Part shown: in pieces, positions 50,301 to 63,320 of the stretch
How the letters are laid out: each line of letters starts with the position of its first letter
How positions within the stretch are numbered: the first letter of the stretch is position 1
Assembly (NCBI GenBank): GCA_003116995.1
Contig: BDSL01000001.1
Location: 62,001 to 126,000 of the forward strand
Direction: 5' to 3'
DNA: 64,000 nucleotides
Source of the DNA: Yamagishiella unicocca
Taxonomy: Eukaryota > Chlorophyta > Chlorophyceae > Chlamydomonadales > Volvocaceae
Made by a program: the position numbers and the translations under genes
Notes under the pieces: generated by a model
The model's database searches: none
The model's input: the letters and a program-made list of their open reading frames with translations, nothing else
What the model was told of the DNA's origin: nothing

Positions 50301-53300
50301 ACACGTACGGATTGCGGATTTAACAAGCCTTGGACATATAGCATAATCAACGCCTAGTTTTGGAACCTTTTGATATGTATCTGGGCGGGATCAGATCCCA
50401 CTTGCCCGTCGAATTATATCGCTCTTTATTGGCGGTGGTGTTGCCGTGGGCCGTGCAGCGTGTGACGCCGTCGTACGTCAAGATGCCACCTGGCTACCCG
50501 CACCTCACAACCACGGGCCGCACGCCACTGGCGGTCACGGTCCTCAACACGGAGTTTGTGAACGTTATCACGGGTAGCGAGGATTACTCATTCAAGCTGA
50601 TGCGCAAGAACCAGTACGAGGAGTCGCTGTTCAGGTGGGCCTTCGCAGTGGGCGGGATGGGGTGGTGACCATGCACACGGAATCAAAACGTTCCCATACA
50701 ACTGTCCATACAAGTGTCCACACAACCTGTGCCTGAAGGAAGGAAAACGCGCACGCAACCGGTGTACCGCTAACAATTGTCCAGCGGATCAAACGTGTGG
50801 AATGTTGGTCCTTTGGAACTCGTGGAAGATTCCGTCGCGAAGCTTACGGTTGTGCGTGGATGCGATGGGGGCATTTAAAGCAAGGGTTTCCCCCGTATCT
50901 CCCCAGATGCGAGGACGACCGCTACGAGTTCGAGATGGCCATCGAGCGCAACATCGCTACCCTGAAGGTGAGGGTGACTCACGGGTGGCGCCAGTAGGTC
51001 CGGTCGCCGCTTCCAGCGGGCGTAGGCTGTCAGCGGAGTACGATGCCCTGGCCAATGCCTTTTAATAACAACCATACCTAGGGCGGCTCAGCGCTTATTG
51101 ACGCACGAACGCCATAACCTCCTCTGCCCTCCTATAGCGCCTGAAGCCTATCTCCCAGAAAATTGCGGCGATGTCCGCCGAGGAGCGGGCCTCCTTTAAG
51201 CTGGACGATGGCGTACTGGGCCCCGTGCACTGGCGCTCCATTGAGCGCCTCTACGCCGACCAGGTGCGGCGGGGTCTATGGCGGTTGCCGGCCTGGCGAT
51301 TGCTTGCGCCCTGCACGTGATGTCGGAAGTGGATGGAAACCGCTTTTGGGGTCCGTAGAGATTCAAGCCGTCCCCTTCCGCAACTGGACGGGCATTCCGT
51401 GCGCATGAACTGACCTGTTGGCGTATGCAATGCCCATCATCATTGACGCACTTCTTACACGGCTCTGAATCCGCTTTTATTATCCTTTCAGGGCCCCGTT
51501 TTGGTGGACTTGATGCGGAAGAACCCGGTGGTGGCCATACCCGTGGTGGTAGCACGCTTGGAGCAGAAGGACGAAGAGTGGTAGGTCTAGAGCTTGACAA
51601 CAGGAGCACGCATATTAACTTTCGACATCACGGCAGCACCGTTCCGGCGTGATACGGCACGAAGTCCCAGTGTCCAAAAAAGGCTGCTCGGCGACCATCC
51701 GTGCCTAGTATGTGGTTGATGACTGGTTGTTCACGCATCATGCATGCATACACCTCAACATGTGCGTAGATCGTTTGGCTGCGTCCATCATGCTGTTTCT
51801 CACGCATCTACCATATATGCTGCCTTGCAGGCGTCGCGTTCGCGTCGAAATGACCCGTGTGTGGAAGCGCATCTACGAGGCCAACTACCACAAGTCCCTC
51901 GACCACCGCTCGTTCTACTTTAAGCAGGCGGAGAAGCGGTGCGTCTGGGTAGTGCATGTAACTGCGATGCGGTGAAAGGCCGTTCGTATGGAAATGATTG
52001 TTTAATGGCAGCCTGTCCGGAACGATTCACCCCGCGATAGCCGGGTCGCAAGACGGTCCCTGTGCATCACCATGACGTCTGCCCGATCGGTCACTGATCG
52101 ACCACGACCCTTCCCCTGGTCGTGTACTAACTTGGTCTTCCGCTGCACAGGGCGTTGCTGCCCAAGACCCTGGTGTCGGAGGTTCGCGAGGCGGCCGATC
52201 GGCGCCGGCAGGACGAGCGGTCGCTGCGCGCCCTCAGCTTAGCCTATCGCTACGATTCCGTGCTGGAGTCGTCGACGGGTGACCTCACGTACGACTTTTC
52301 AGAGAAGTAAGCACGGTCGTACATGAGGCGCGTCTGGCACGGTGACTGTCTGCAATCCATGCGTAAAGCCAAGGGACGGGTCCATACGTGCTCTCTGAAC
52401 CACATAAATGCTCACAACGTTGCACTGCCTCGGGGACGGCATCCTGTCCATTACAGAGCGGTTTTCGGCGACATCTACGGCATTCTGCGCACGGCTGTGG
52501 ACGAGTCGTTGGGCGGGGGCCACCGTGAGCAGGTCCTGGAGCTCTACCTGGGCCTCCTGGAGCCGTTCTTCGGTCAGGAGGTGCGCCAAACGGAGCTGGA
52601 CGCGTTGCGCACGGCAGTGGCGGAGAGCGAGGACGATGGCGACGCAGCTGGCTCGCGGCCCAGCACGGCCGTTGGGGGCGGTCGCGGCCGGGGCGGCCAC
52701 CGGGGTCGCGGCGGCCACCACCACCGCAACCAGCAGCAGCACCAGTCAGCAGCAAGCGGCGCAACAGCCAACAATAACTCCGGGGGCACAGCGGGCACAA
52801 GCGGCGCGGCGGCTGGTGGTGCGGACGGTGGAGATGCAGACGCAAAGAGCGAGAGCAGCGATCAGGAGGGCGCCAAGGCGCGAGGCGATGACGACATGAC
52901 GGACATGGGTGGGTGGCAGGACGAATCGTCCCCTCGCAAGGGGCACTCGGCTCTGATTCTGCCGGCTTGGAGCCGCACGGGCTCACCTGCACTAGGAACC
53001 TTCATGAAAACAACATTTCCCAGGCATTGTTCGATTGAGCATTAGATAGCAAGGAGGCGAACTGCAGGCACGACATGGTGTGTCCGTGGCTTGCATTTCC
53101 GCAACTGAGGCTTGCTTCTGATACGGAGTTCCTCCTTCCGGGTCCATTCCTCTGGGGTGCATCATACCGTAGAGAATAAGACGCCCCAGCCGGGTGCCAC
53201 GCCGGAGCCGCGGGCCGCTGACGAGGCAGCAGCTGCTGGCGGCAAGGATGGCGGAGCGGGCGCGAGCGACAAGGAGGGCGACGATGAGGACACGTCGGCT

Positions 53301-55492
53301 GACGCAGGGCGTGGGCAAGGCGATGACAGCACGGGCGTCGGGGGCACCGCCGACGGCGCGGGCACGCAAGGAGGGATCTCGGACGCGCGGTTGGATCGGG
53401 CCTACGCTGCATGCAAACCCCTGGCGGCCTTCACCGGAGGTCCTTCGGCCAGCGATGTGCCTTCGGGGCATCACCTGCTGTTCGGCAACGAAAACATCTA
53501 CATCTTCTACAGGTGCGCCCACAACTCCAGGACGCTAGAAGGGTGGCGGTGCCCAGCGGCATTGAGGTTGCGGAACAGTGCACATAGTTTGGGGGATGGG
53601 GGTTGCGGTTAGTCGCCCTTAAATCGTACCAGCAGGACCCTCAGAATGACTGGGACCTCCTCAATGTGGCTGCAGGTATCACCGCATCCTGTTTGACCGT
53701 CTCTGTACGGCACGCAAGTGTGTACAGGCCAAGTGCAATGCCGCTGCAGCCAACAGCGGGCGGCAGCAGCAGTCCGACGTCAACTTGGGGGGCGCCGTTA
53801 CCCCGGAGGCGCCTGAGGTGAGCTGGCTCGTCTGAAGGAAACACATGGAAAGCTAACTATCCACAGCGCAGTTTCCGATTGGCTTTTGGCTGTTCGCAAT
53901 ATCATGATGTTAGTCGCCTGTGCACGATGTCGCCTGCATGTTCATTGTGAAGTTGAAGAACATAATCGGCGATTGGCCACCCACTAAGTTCACGCTCCCC
54001 CATCCTCATGATTGGTTTCACCAGGCCCGCAATGCGGCCACTGCGTTTGAGGAGCTGCACTCGTCCTTCATGTCGATGCTGCTTCGCGTGATGCGAGGGC
54101 AGCTGGAGAGCAGCGTGTACGAGGACCAGTGCCGCAGCTTGCTGGGGACAGGGTCTTATGAGCTCTTTACGCTGGACAAGCTGTCAGCAAAGATCGTCAA
54201 GCACATGCAGCTGATGCTGCAGGACGAGACCACCACGAAGCTATGGGAGCTGTACAAGTAAGGCGGGCGGAACTGGATGGAACGTTAGCAAGGTTCTCGA
54301 TCGTGACTATTAGCCATCCTTTTCTGCATATTGAGCAGCATTGCGCCATGTCTCTGCGGCATGCCATAAAGCTACGGGCACTCGTAATGACATGCGCCGC
54401 GCCGTTTTGCCTAGCTATCTAAACACCCTAGCTACCCTCCTATGTCACAGGATCAGCTCACCTACGATGCCCCCCTTGATGCGTCCCTTGTAGGTACGAG
54501 CGCGCCCGAAGCGTTCCCATCCACACGACCCTGTACCACGTCAACTGCCACGCGGTGCTGACGGACGACCCTTGCTTCCGCATCGCCTACAACATGGGGA
54601 ACTCTACGCTTACCGTGACGCTGGTGGAGCCTGATAAGGCGCCGGAGGCGCTGGGCAATGCAGCCGAGGGCTACGTCACCGACTACATTCGGTACGGTTG
54701 GGTTGGTTTATTCAGCTGCATCCTACTAGAAGGGGGTACTCATCCAGGGACTGCAGCGAAATGTTTAGCCGGGCCATTTGAGGGACAAGGCTCTGTCGGT
54801 CGCCTGGTAGGCTACTTGCAACTGGTTATCCCAGAGCAGGATCCGGCTGTCGGAGGGGGGTCGCGTCGCGGTATCGATGGTCATACTAACTGAGCCACCC
54901 GACTCTGCGGCATGGATTGCAGGAGCTACGTGAGCACGCCCACTCCGTCACCACCGACGGACTGCCAGCTGTACTTGCGGCGCAACCTTTCGCAGCGGGC
55001 GCGCCAGGGACCCGACGCCGAGCTGGTGGAGGTGCTCCGATCCGTTGCCATCTTCAACGGCCTCGAATGCAAGATCAGCTGCACCACGTCTAAGGTGCGT
55101 CATGGCCGCCGTCTCGCGAAGTGTGATAGGGCCTCGCATGGCTGCGTGCGAATTGTCTTTCCCGTTACCATCATCACACGCCCACCACATCATCGGCTTT
55201 GCAACATCTATGCCGCACATGCTCACGTCGAAGACGTTCGTTGACTTGATCCAGCACATGCATATGCCTAACCCCATGTTCGCGCCCGTCACGCCGCCAG
55301 GTTTCGTATGTGCTGGACACGGAGGACGTGATGTGCAGGCGGCTGCAGCAGCGCCGCCCCGAGCCTGACAGCCAAAAGCAGCTGCGCTCGGACCGCTTCA
55401 CGCGCTGGCTCGAAGAGCGCACTGCCATCCGCAGCGAGGAGGTGGAGGCCATCATGGCGCTGGGAGGCAGCGGAGCGGGCGGTGCTGTGTAA
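47316..55492 (+). CDS. SIN3: SIN3 histone-deacetylase corepressor scaffold
   Basis: Nuclear scaffold that links DNA-bound factors to histone deacetylase; 1204 aa in 23 exons: 47316-47368, 47491-47661, 47878-47968, 48035-48088, 48212-48268, 48395-48493, 48612-48692, 48951-49137, 49517-49722, 50059-50229, 50459-50634, 50907-50967, 51138-51263, 51492-51580, 51831-51938, 52151-52306, 52457-52908, 53173-53512, 53676-53817, 54025-54257, 54494-54691, 54923-55094, 55301-55492. PAH1 spans about residues 36-106 ([30 protein letters not shown]), PAH2 127-195 ([28 protein letters not shown]) and PAH3 275-345. The HDAC-interaction domain begins near 391 ([34 protein letters not shown]). A Gly/Arg/His/Gln-rich and acidic linker follows in exons 17-18, then [13 protein letters not shown] near the end. 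Exons 8/9 and 17/18 are the least certain joins. Confidence 0.93.
48859..48914. repeat. Two-copy direct repeat, SIN3 intron 7
   Basis: ACCCTTGGCTCTTTGGACCC plus TCG occurs at 48859-48881 and 48892-48914. Confidence 0.95.
49211..49272. repeat. Two-copy direct repeat, SIN3 intron 8
   Basis: A 22 bp unit beginning CTACGCAGCTCGGGTGGGGC occurs at 49211-49232 and 49251-49272. Confidence 0.95.
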
Positions 55493-57630
55493 GTGCAGCA
55501 GCGAATCGTGAGTTGATACCTGGGGGCCCAAGTGAGGTTGTGACTTTCCCCGGCGATGGTGGCATAAAGGGGGAGGTCGATGGACGTCGGGGTCTGCGCA
55601 CGGGGCATGTATACCATTCGCACTTCGGGCAACAACCGGATGACGGATGTGCGGTGCCCACGCATATCGCCTGGTGAGCGTTGCTGAACCGGAGGATCTG
55701 GGCCTGCCAGGATTACGCGTGCAATCGATGGGATCTGTGCGTGGACAGCGTTTCTGCTTGCCTGCTGGAAACGTTCCATGCGTGCTGCCGGATGGTCCCA
55801 ACGAAACGCACATGAATGGCCGCAGAGGCCCTTCCTCGTTGGGGAATTCCGTCGAAGCGGCAGGCCGCGTCCGTTTGGACTGGGGGTGCCTTGACGCGGG
55901 TGTGGGAGGGGGGTGGCTTCCCAGGGCGAGCTTGGCGCGGTGGCCCTGACATCATGCACTTTTGAGATGAGGGACTTCCGTGTAGATGAGTTTGGTAACT
56001 TCCCCTCCTCACGTGTTGGAGCTGATACCTTTCAAACGTTTGGCCCTGATCAGCCGTCAAGCGAAGGGTGGAAGTTGGACACGCTGTGTTTGGTTTGTTT
56101 GTGCTATGCAGCTCCTTTTGCTCCATGCTCCGGTATGCGTCTGCCAGGGACGGGAGGTGTGGGCGGGAAATTTCTCGGCCGTGTAGTGTGACTGCTAAAC
56201 TGTGACCTGGCTGTGTTTGGCCGTCTTAAGTAGACGTATCGGGCCGGAGGTGCCTTGGCGCAACCTACTCGAGAGCGTAGGCTGCAGACTGGCTTGGAGG
56301 ACTCGTGAGGAGGCGCATACAGCGGTACACGGCCGTTGTTTTGACTTTGGAGCGGTTAGACGCACTGGCTGCCTTATGTGCGCTATGCCTCTCTGTTGCA
56401 TAGCGGGTTGCGTACATTGAGCGAGGGGGTCGTCGGAAACGCAGGCAGTGCCCGTGGGTCGAATCGGTATGTCAACATGGGTGGGTATGATTGCATTTGG
56501 CCCTGAATGAATCAGGATTTTGCGGGCCAGTTCTTGATGACCCAGCCAACGGTACGTGTTTGTGGGCTTAATTGGCCTTCCGAAATGATGCGCCCAGATC
56601 TAAAAGGCGGAGACACTGATGATCGATTACCTAAGCAGGTTAGGATTATGCCTTTTGGTGGTATGGCTGCGTGTGGGGGTCGTCAAAAGCTTTGTAACCC
56701 TGTTGTAGAACGTGAGTACCGACCCTACGTCTCACGGGAGGCAGCTCAGTGCGTCGAGAGCGGCCGACGCAGAGCACCCATCGAGATCTGGATGAGTCTC
56801 GCCCTCGCATGTCAAGTCAACACACCAAGTTCTCGACATGCATTCCAAAGGCACAGTTAAAACGGTTCGTCCTTAGTGTTGCTTTCTTCTTCATTCAGCC
56901 AGGCGGGAACTCGTGCTCTAGGTTTGTGTATGTAAAGCAAGTTCTCCAGCATGCAAATACAAACGATTGTCCAAAAAATTACTTGTCTCCTACCGGTAAG
57001 TGCCGACTCACGAATTTCTGTCAAAGATATAGACCAACTTCCGCTGTTCTATTAAACTGCAACAAGTCGGAGCAGCTCTACTGCAATCACCGACATTCGA
57101 ATATCAAGGGTGTGACATGATTCCGGAAGGCTCCTAGTTTCTGGATCTACAACGCCGCGCTGCAGAGCTAACCATTTAGCAGCGCTTTGCAGAATCACTC
57201 TGCAGCACAATGTAACAGACATCTCGTCGCATTACCGTTCGCCGCATATGCTCGCACGACTTACCCGGTCGTTTGGATATCACGGATAGGCTAGCACAAG
57301 CAACTACCGATGTGGCGAACGGCCGCTGAGGTGGCCGCAATGCAACGAATTGGAGCTTAAACTGCTAAAAAAATTGTCGATGTCATGTATCTATCGCTAA
57401 CTATGCGAACGTGATTCACTACCAAAAGACGCTTACAAAAAGAGCCCGCGTGGTTTACGAAAACATACGCTTTATGCAATAAATTATCTACGACAGGATA
57501 AAATTGTGCCCAGCACGTGCACGCTTAAGGAGTAAAACGCGTAATAGCCTCCTCGTACAAGTCGTACGGCGGGTTGACGGTTATTTCTATCTCGTCCCGC
57601 CGGTGACAGTGTAATCGCAAGTTCCAGTGC
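55493..57630. other. Intergenic between SIN3 and METE
   Basis: 2.1 kb with no recognisable gene. It becomes clearly A/T-rich after about 56880, unlike the coding regions. It carries the SIN3 3' region and the distal METE promoter, where any cobalamin-response element would be expected. Confidence 0.5.
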
Positions 57631-57640
57631 TATAAATATA
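57631..57640 (+). promoter_or_regulatory. TATA box of METE
   Basis: TATAAATATA lies 136 bp before the METE start codon. A start site some 30 bp downstream would give a 5' leader of about 105 bases. Confidence 0.6.
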
Positions 57641-57766
57641 AGCGTCCTAAAATTAATCCATCATCCGTCATCAACATACCGTCGTAACTTCGCGACGAAA
57701 GCCTGTGTCTAGCGTAGTTAATTTTCCCTTCCCTTTTTAAATCGCTGTATACGCGTCCAATCCAAG

Positions 57767-60700
57767 ATGTCGACGTCCACAATCGGTAAGTGATTTCTGG
57801 CGTTCTACTTAAGCTACTCGCAAGTTGCTTGACGCCTCACGCCTGACTCATCCTCGCCTCGCCTCACAGGATTCCCCCGCACTGGTCCACGCCGTGAAAT
57901 GAAATTTGCGCTTGAGAGGTACGCGTCACCTTTAAGGTTGTGTGCATCTTGTTGGGTTGCTGCACGCCGCATTCGCAAAACAACAGGCAACGACCCGTCA
58001 CCGGCGCCCCGTCTGGCCGTCTATGTTCCACGCAGCTACTGGAAAGGCCAGATTTCTGAGGCGGAACTCATGTCTGCGGCCCACAAAGTGGAGGCCGGTG
58101 CATGGGCTCTACAGCGGTCTGCCGGAATCGCCGCAGTGGGCCTCGACGGGACTCTCTACGATCAGGTTGGTTTGGGAAAGCGCTGCGGTCAAGTGAATCA
58201 TGATGATATCATCGAATACTTGCTTTAATACGGGGCGCTCATCTAGGCTACGCCGGAGCTACGCAATATATGCAAATAAACCGGCTCGCTGCCTACTGGC
58301 CCAGTCAACCTGAGCTAACATTTTACGCATGATGCCATTATAACGAACAGGTACTGGACACAATTGTCTGGCTGGGTGTCATCCCGCCGCGCTTCAGGGT
58401 GAGTCGCATTTCGTCCTTTCGTGGCGTGCGCGCGTGCAAGGGAACTCCTGCCGTGGATTCGCTGTCACATTGATCTGCACATGCGCAATTTACTTGTCGA
58501 CGATATTGGACTCTGAGACCTTGTCAGGACGAGCTGCAGCATTCTCAGTCGATTGTTCGGCACATAAAATGCATCCCCCCCAATCTTTCCGCCCACCCGC
58601 CGGCCTCCCTTGCATCCAAACCTTCCCTCCTTTCCATTTTGCTGCTATTGACGGCCTCCACTCGTTCCTTACTCCTGCAGGCTCTGTCGGGCCTGCGCCG
58701 CTACTTCGCCATGGCCCGCGGCGCGCCAGGATGCACCGCCCTGGACATGTCCAAGTTCTTTGACACGAAGTGCGTGCTGTGTTCCGTAGGCAACCTAGGC
58801 ACACCTGACATGCCGCGACGGACGAGTATGAATCAAACCGTTGCCCGACTTATCTCAGCAACACCGCATGACTCGTACGTGACGGCATCCATGCATGCCT
58901 ACACTGGTAAAACCTTGTTCAGCGGTGCGACGTTCCAACCTGTCGGCGCTGCTTCCACGTATTTGCTGCAGCTATCACTACTTGGTCCCGGAGCTGGCGG
59001 CGGGATTTGCTCCGGAGCCGGATTTTACGGAGCTGCTGGCCAAGGTGGCGCGCGGACAGGCAGTGCTGGGCGTCGATGCGGCTGTGCCCATTATCATCGG
59101 TAAGGCCCGTGTAGATGCTGGTCACAATGTGCGACCTTGGCAATCCGTTGAACGCCGCCTGTTGCGTACTGCTCCAGCACCTAAGCGAGCAGGCAGGAGG
59201 ATAGTATTCGGGCAGGCTTACGTAAAAAGGCGTCCGCAAGTAACCCCCCCCGGTGACCCATCCTTGGCGATTGCTGCTTGCCTACCTGTTGCGCGGTATC
59301 AGGCCCTGTCACGTTCGTGTGCCTCGCCAAGGGATGTCCCGTGCCGGTGGAGGACGCGGTGGGCCGCCTGCTGCCGGCATACGTCCAGCTGCTGGGCCGG
59401 CTGTCGGCGATGGGCGTGCCGCAGGTGCAGCTGCACGAGCCTGTCCTATGCACCACCGTCGCAGCCGGTCTGCAGGAGGTGTTCGAAGGCGCCTATCGGG
59501 CGTTCGCTGAGGTACATTCTGGGTGGGGGTGAAGGCATGAGACATAGGAAAGGTGCAAGCTGTCCCGACAAGTAATTCCTCCAGCACGGCCTGCTTGGGA
59601 GCATGGTAGTCGCTGTTTGCCTGCGTGGCTGCTGAGCGGCGGTGTGTATATATCCTAGTACATACCAAACCACGATGATTTCGTAATCCCCTGCTCCTCC
59701 TTGCCATCGCACGTATGGGACCGCAACCAACTAACCAACGGCACGAGCAGTCAACCCAACCGAGCCTGGGGCCTCCTCGCTGCACCCCCCGGCTCCCACA
59801 TACACACAGGTCGGCGTGCCGCTCCACCTGGTGACGTACTACGACGACATCGGCTCGTCGTACCCTTGGGCCGTACAGCTGCCTGTGCAAGCCGTCACGC
59901 TTGACTTCCTGGGTGCCCCAGGCGCCAGCGTGGGCAGCCAGACCCTCGCACTGGTCCGCAAGCACGGCTTCCCCGCCGGAAAGCGCCTGGGTGCGGGAGT
60001 GGTGGACGGGCGATCCGTGTGGGCGGACAATGGTAAGTGAGGACCAGCGATGCCAGCAGGGGACTTATTACCCGCCAGATGTGGGCACAAATATCGGCAC
60101 CTGCTGCGAACGAGGGGGTGCCAAGGGGAGGAGCGACGCGGCCCGCAATGTGTGTATTGGTTGGTCTGGTTATTTGCTTTTTGGAATGTTACCTGTCCAC
60201 CTTCCCTTCCCGCTCCTCGAACCAGGCTCCGCGGTGGCTCTGGTGCGGGAGCTGCTCGCCCTGGGCATCCCCGCAGAGCGCCTCACCATCACCACCTCGG
60301 CTCCGCTGCAGCACCTGCCGTACGACCTATCCCTCGAGGGTGATCACCTGCCGACCGACCTCGCCAGCCGCCTAGCCTTCGCCACCCAGAAGCTGGCGGA
60401 GGTCACCCGCGTATCGGGGGCGATAAACCTTGGAGCCGCCACAGCCGTATCGGCGCCGGTGACGGGTGCCGTGGTGTCGGCGTCGCCGGTCGAGGCCGCA
60501 ACCGAGGCGCAGCCCCAGCAGCAGCTGCCGGCGGCGATGTTCAACCGGTCGCTGCCGTACGAGGCCCGGCGCGACGCGCAGGTGCAGATGCCAGCCTTCC
60601 CCACCACCACCATTGGCTCCTTCCCTCAGACCCCAGGTGAGTGGCTGCGTGACCGAATGGGGCTGGATAAGCGCGCTGGGGTTAGGTAACGAAGGACCAG

Positions 60701-63320
60701 GGGCTTATGGTTCGGTTACCGTTAAGTCGAACACCGAGGGCCTTGCTTAGTAACCGCGTCATTTACCGCTCGTTGACGACCGTGTGCGCTGCTCGCTCGC
60801 TCGCTCCGCTGCCTCAGAGGTCCGTCGCCTGCGGCAGCAGCTCAAGTCTGGCAAGCTGTCTCAGGCCGAGTACGAGCGGCTGATCACCGGGCACATCGGG
60901 CACTGCGTGGGGATCCAGGAGGCGCTGGGTCTTGACGTGCTGGTGCACGGAGAATCGGAGAGGACGGACATGGTCGAGTGAGTCGCCCACTGGGCCTCAG
61001 CGAGCAGGCAGGGGGCTTGAATTGATTTGGCCCGGTTAAGGCGTTTTTGCAGGACTACAAGCCAGGCATACTCTCCCGATAGAAGGCACACAAGTTAATA
61101 AAAGGCTTATCCGGCCGCCGCGGCTATCGTGCCCTACCTGGAGCCAGGGAAACCCCACCCAGTATCCACCCCAACGCCCCCCGCTGCGCCACCCACGCAC
61201 TAACAGGTACTTCGGCTCCAAGCTGGGAGGCATGTGGTTCACTGTGGCTGGCTGGGTGCAGAGCTACGGCAGCCGCTACGTGAGGCCGCCGTTGATCGTG
61301 TCGGACATCGAGTACGGCGAGCCCATGACGGTGTGGGAGTACAAGGTGGGAGGGGGCGACGATCCCAGCCTGGAAATCCCAAACGCCATCATCACCATCA
61401 TCACCATCATCACCATCATCACCATCATCACCATCATCACCATCATCACCATCATCACCATCATCACCATCATCACCATCATCACCATCATCACCATCAT
61501 CACCATCATCACCATCATCACCATCATCACCATCATCACCATCATCATCATCATCATCACCATCATCACCATCATCACCATCATCACCATCATCACCATC
61601 ATCACCATCATCACCATCATCACCATCATCACCATCATCATCAGTTAACTCCTGCGGCTAACCTCCCGGTGCTGCACACTTTCACAGGTTGCCCAGTCGT
61701 ACACCTCGCGCCCGGTCAAGGGCATGCTGACGGGCCCCGTCACCATCCTGAACTGGTCCTTCCCACGCAAGGACATCAGCCGGGCGCAGCAGGCAGTGCA
61801 GCTGGCGCTGGCGCTGCGGCAGGAGGTGGCGGCGCTGGAGGCGGCGGGGTGCAAGGTCGTGCAGGTGGGTGGGCAGCAGCCCGCTAGTCCGCCCATCCCA
61901 TGAGCGGCCAGAGGCCCAGAGCAGCTGCAGAGGATCACAGCCTGTGCAATGCCTAGACGATGAAATGTGCACCGCTATTTCACTTTCTACTGGTGCTGCT
62001 AGGGCTCCACTCCACGCGGCGCTGTTCCCTCAGGCTACGCCTGGCTGTCGCTGTCACGTGGTTGCCCCTGGCACGATGCAGCCCTGCCCAGTACACACAT
62101 GCAGACCTGTGCTAACGCCCTGGTATGTGCACCCCGCCTGCTGCCCGCCACGTACGTCGCGGTGTTGCCCCCGCGGCGCGCAGGTCGACGAGCCGGCCTT
62201 GCGCGAGGGGCTGCCGCTCAAGCAGGAGCGCTGGGCCAGCTACCTGTCCTGGGCCGTGGATTCGTTCCGGCTGTGCACTGCGGTGGCGGCGCCCGGCACG
62301 CAGGTGGTGACCCACCTCTGCTACAGCGACTTCGAGGACATCCTGCCGGCCATTGACCGCATGGACGGTAGGGGGGGTAGCGAGAAGACGCGGCAGGGGG
62401 ATGGCGAGCTGATCCGGTTACACGACATAGGAAACGGAGAGCAGGGGGGTAGGGGCGGCGAGCAGGCGTCAGGGGCGTGATGCCAGTTGTACGAATTACG
62501 ACGGTAACAACTGGTTGGATGGCCGCTGCCTCCAGGCCTCGCCGTTTCGTCGCAGTCCCCAAGCACTGCTGTGATTACCGTAACAGCTTTACGCGCTCGC
62601 TCGCCTCGCCGCCTCGCCGCCGCCGTCACCCTCCTGCTCGTCCCCTCCCTCCTCCGCCCCCCCTGCAGCCGACGTGCTCACCATCGAGAACTCCCGCTCC
62701 GACAACGCCATGATCGCGGCGCTGGCGGCCGCAGGGTACGGCAGGGACATCGGCCCCGGCGTATACGACGTGCATAGCCCCGAGGTCCCCACCGTGGAGT
62801 TCATCAGGTCGCGCATCAGGTAAGCGTTGCACCTACACGGCATCCAGCACCCCGCGCGTCTTCTCCCGTCATTTTCCTCGGCACCTTACCCGGGATCCCA
62901 CGCATCGTCAACCTCCAACCTCAATAGTCTTCTGGGGTACCCTCACGGCCCCTTCACCACTTCCTCCGCCTCGTCTCCCCCGCCCCCCGCCCTCCGCCCC
63001 CCGCACCTCTTAAACCCTCTAACCCGTACCCTGATGCTGCCATGCCATGCTGCTCCTCCTTCCGCAGCTCCTTCGTCGCCACCGGCATCCTGGGCGGCCG
63101 CGCCGACCGCATCTGGGTGAACCCCGACTGCGGGCTCAAGACCCGCGGCTGGCCCGAGACCATCGCTGCACTGCGCAACATGGTGGAGGCGGCCGCACAG
63201 GCGCGCAGCGAGCTGGCGGCCAGCCACGTCAGCAGTGGCGGCTGCCAGCCGGAGGCGACGGAGGCAGCCGCGCAGGCAGTCGGCGGCAGCGGTGCCGGCT
63301 GCAACGGGTGCTGCCACTGA
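57767..63320 (+). CDS. METE: Cobalamin-independent methionine synthase
   Basis: Transfers a methyl group from 5-methyl-tetrahydrofolate polyglutamate to homocysteine without vitamin B12. Fifteen exons: 57767-57785, 57870-57918, 58036-58165, 58351-58398, 58681-58769, 58972-59099, 59303-59511, 59810-60032, 60226-60636, 60818-60977, 61207-61345, 61688-61864, 62184-62367, 62669-62819, 63068-63320; open throughout, 789 aa. The C-terminal catalytic barrel has [40 protein letters not shown] and [11 protein letters not shown]. The zinc ligands are His and Cys of THLCYSDF (about 638/640), Glu of ENSRSD (about 662) and Cys of NPDCGLK (about 727); the VHSP histidine is kept. The N-terminal barrel is more divergent, for example QLHEPVL where Asp is usual for His. 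The protein ends in an Ala/Gly-rich tail closing CNGCCH. Confidence 0.95.
61387..61643. repeat. CATCATCAC microsatellite in METE intron 11
   Basis: About 257 bp of nearly perfect CATCATCAC (9 bp) repeats, roughly 28 copies, interrupted once near 61545-61558 by extra CAT units. It lies wholly inside the intron 61346-61687. Its frames read as poly-His or Ile/Thr on one strand and Met/Val on the other, which explains several long false open frames here. Confidence 0.97.

Noticed and set aside
61387..61643. Regular repeat that might suggest a CRISPR array
   Set aside because: It is a simple 9 bp microsatellite without spacers, in a eukaryotic intron.
61234..61887. 217-codon frame dominated by poly-His, and Ile/Thr and Met/Val frames alongside it
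   Set aside because: They are translations of the intronic CATCATCAC microsatellite; the real METE exons use the flanking sequence in other frames.
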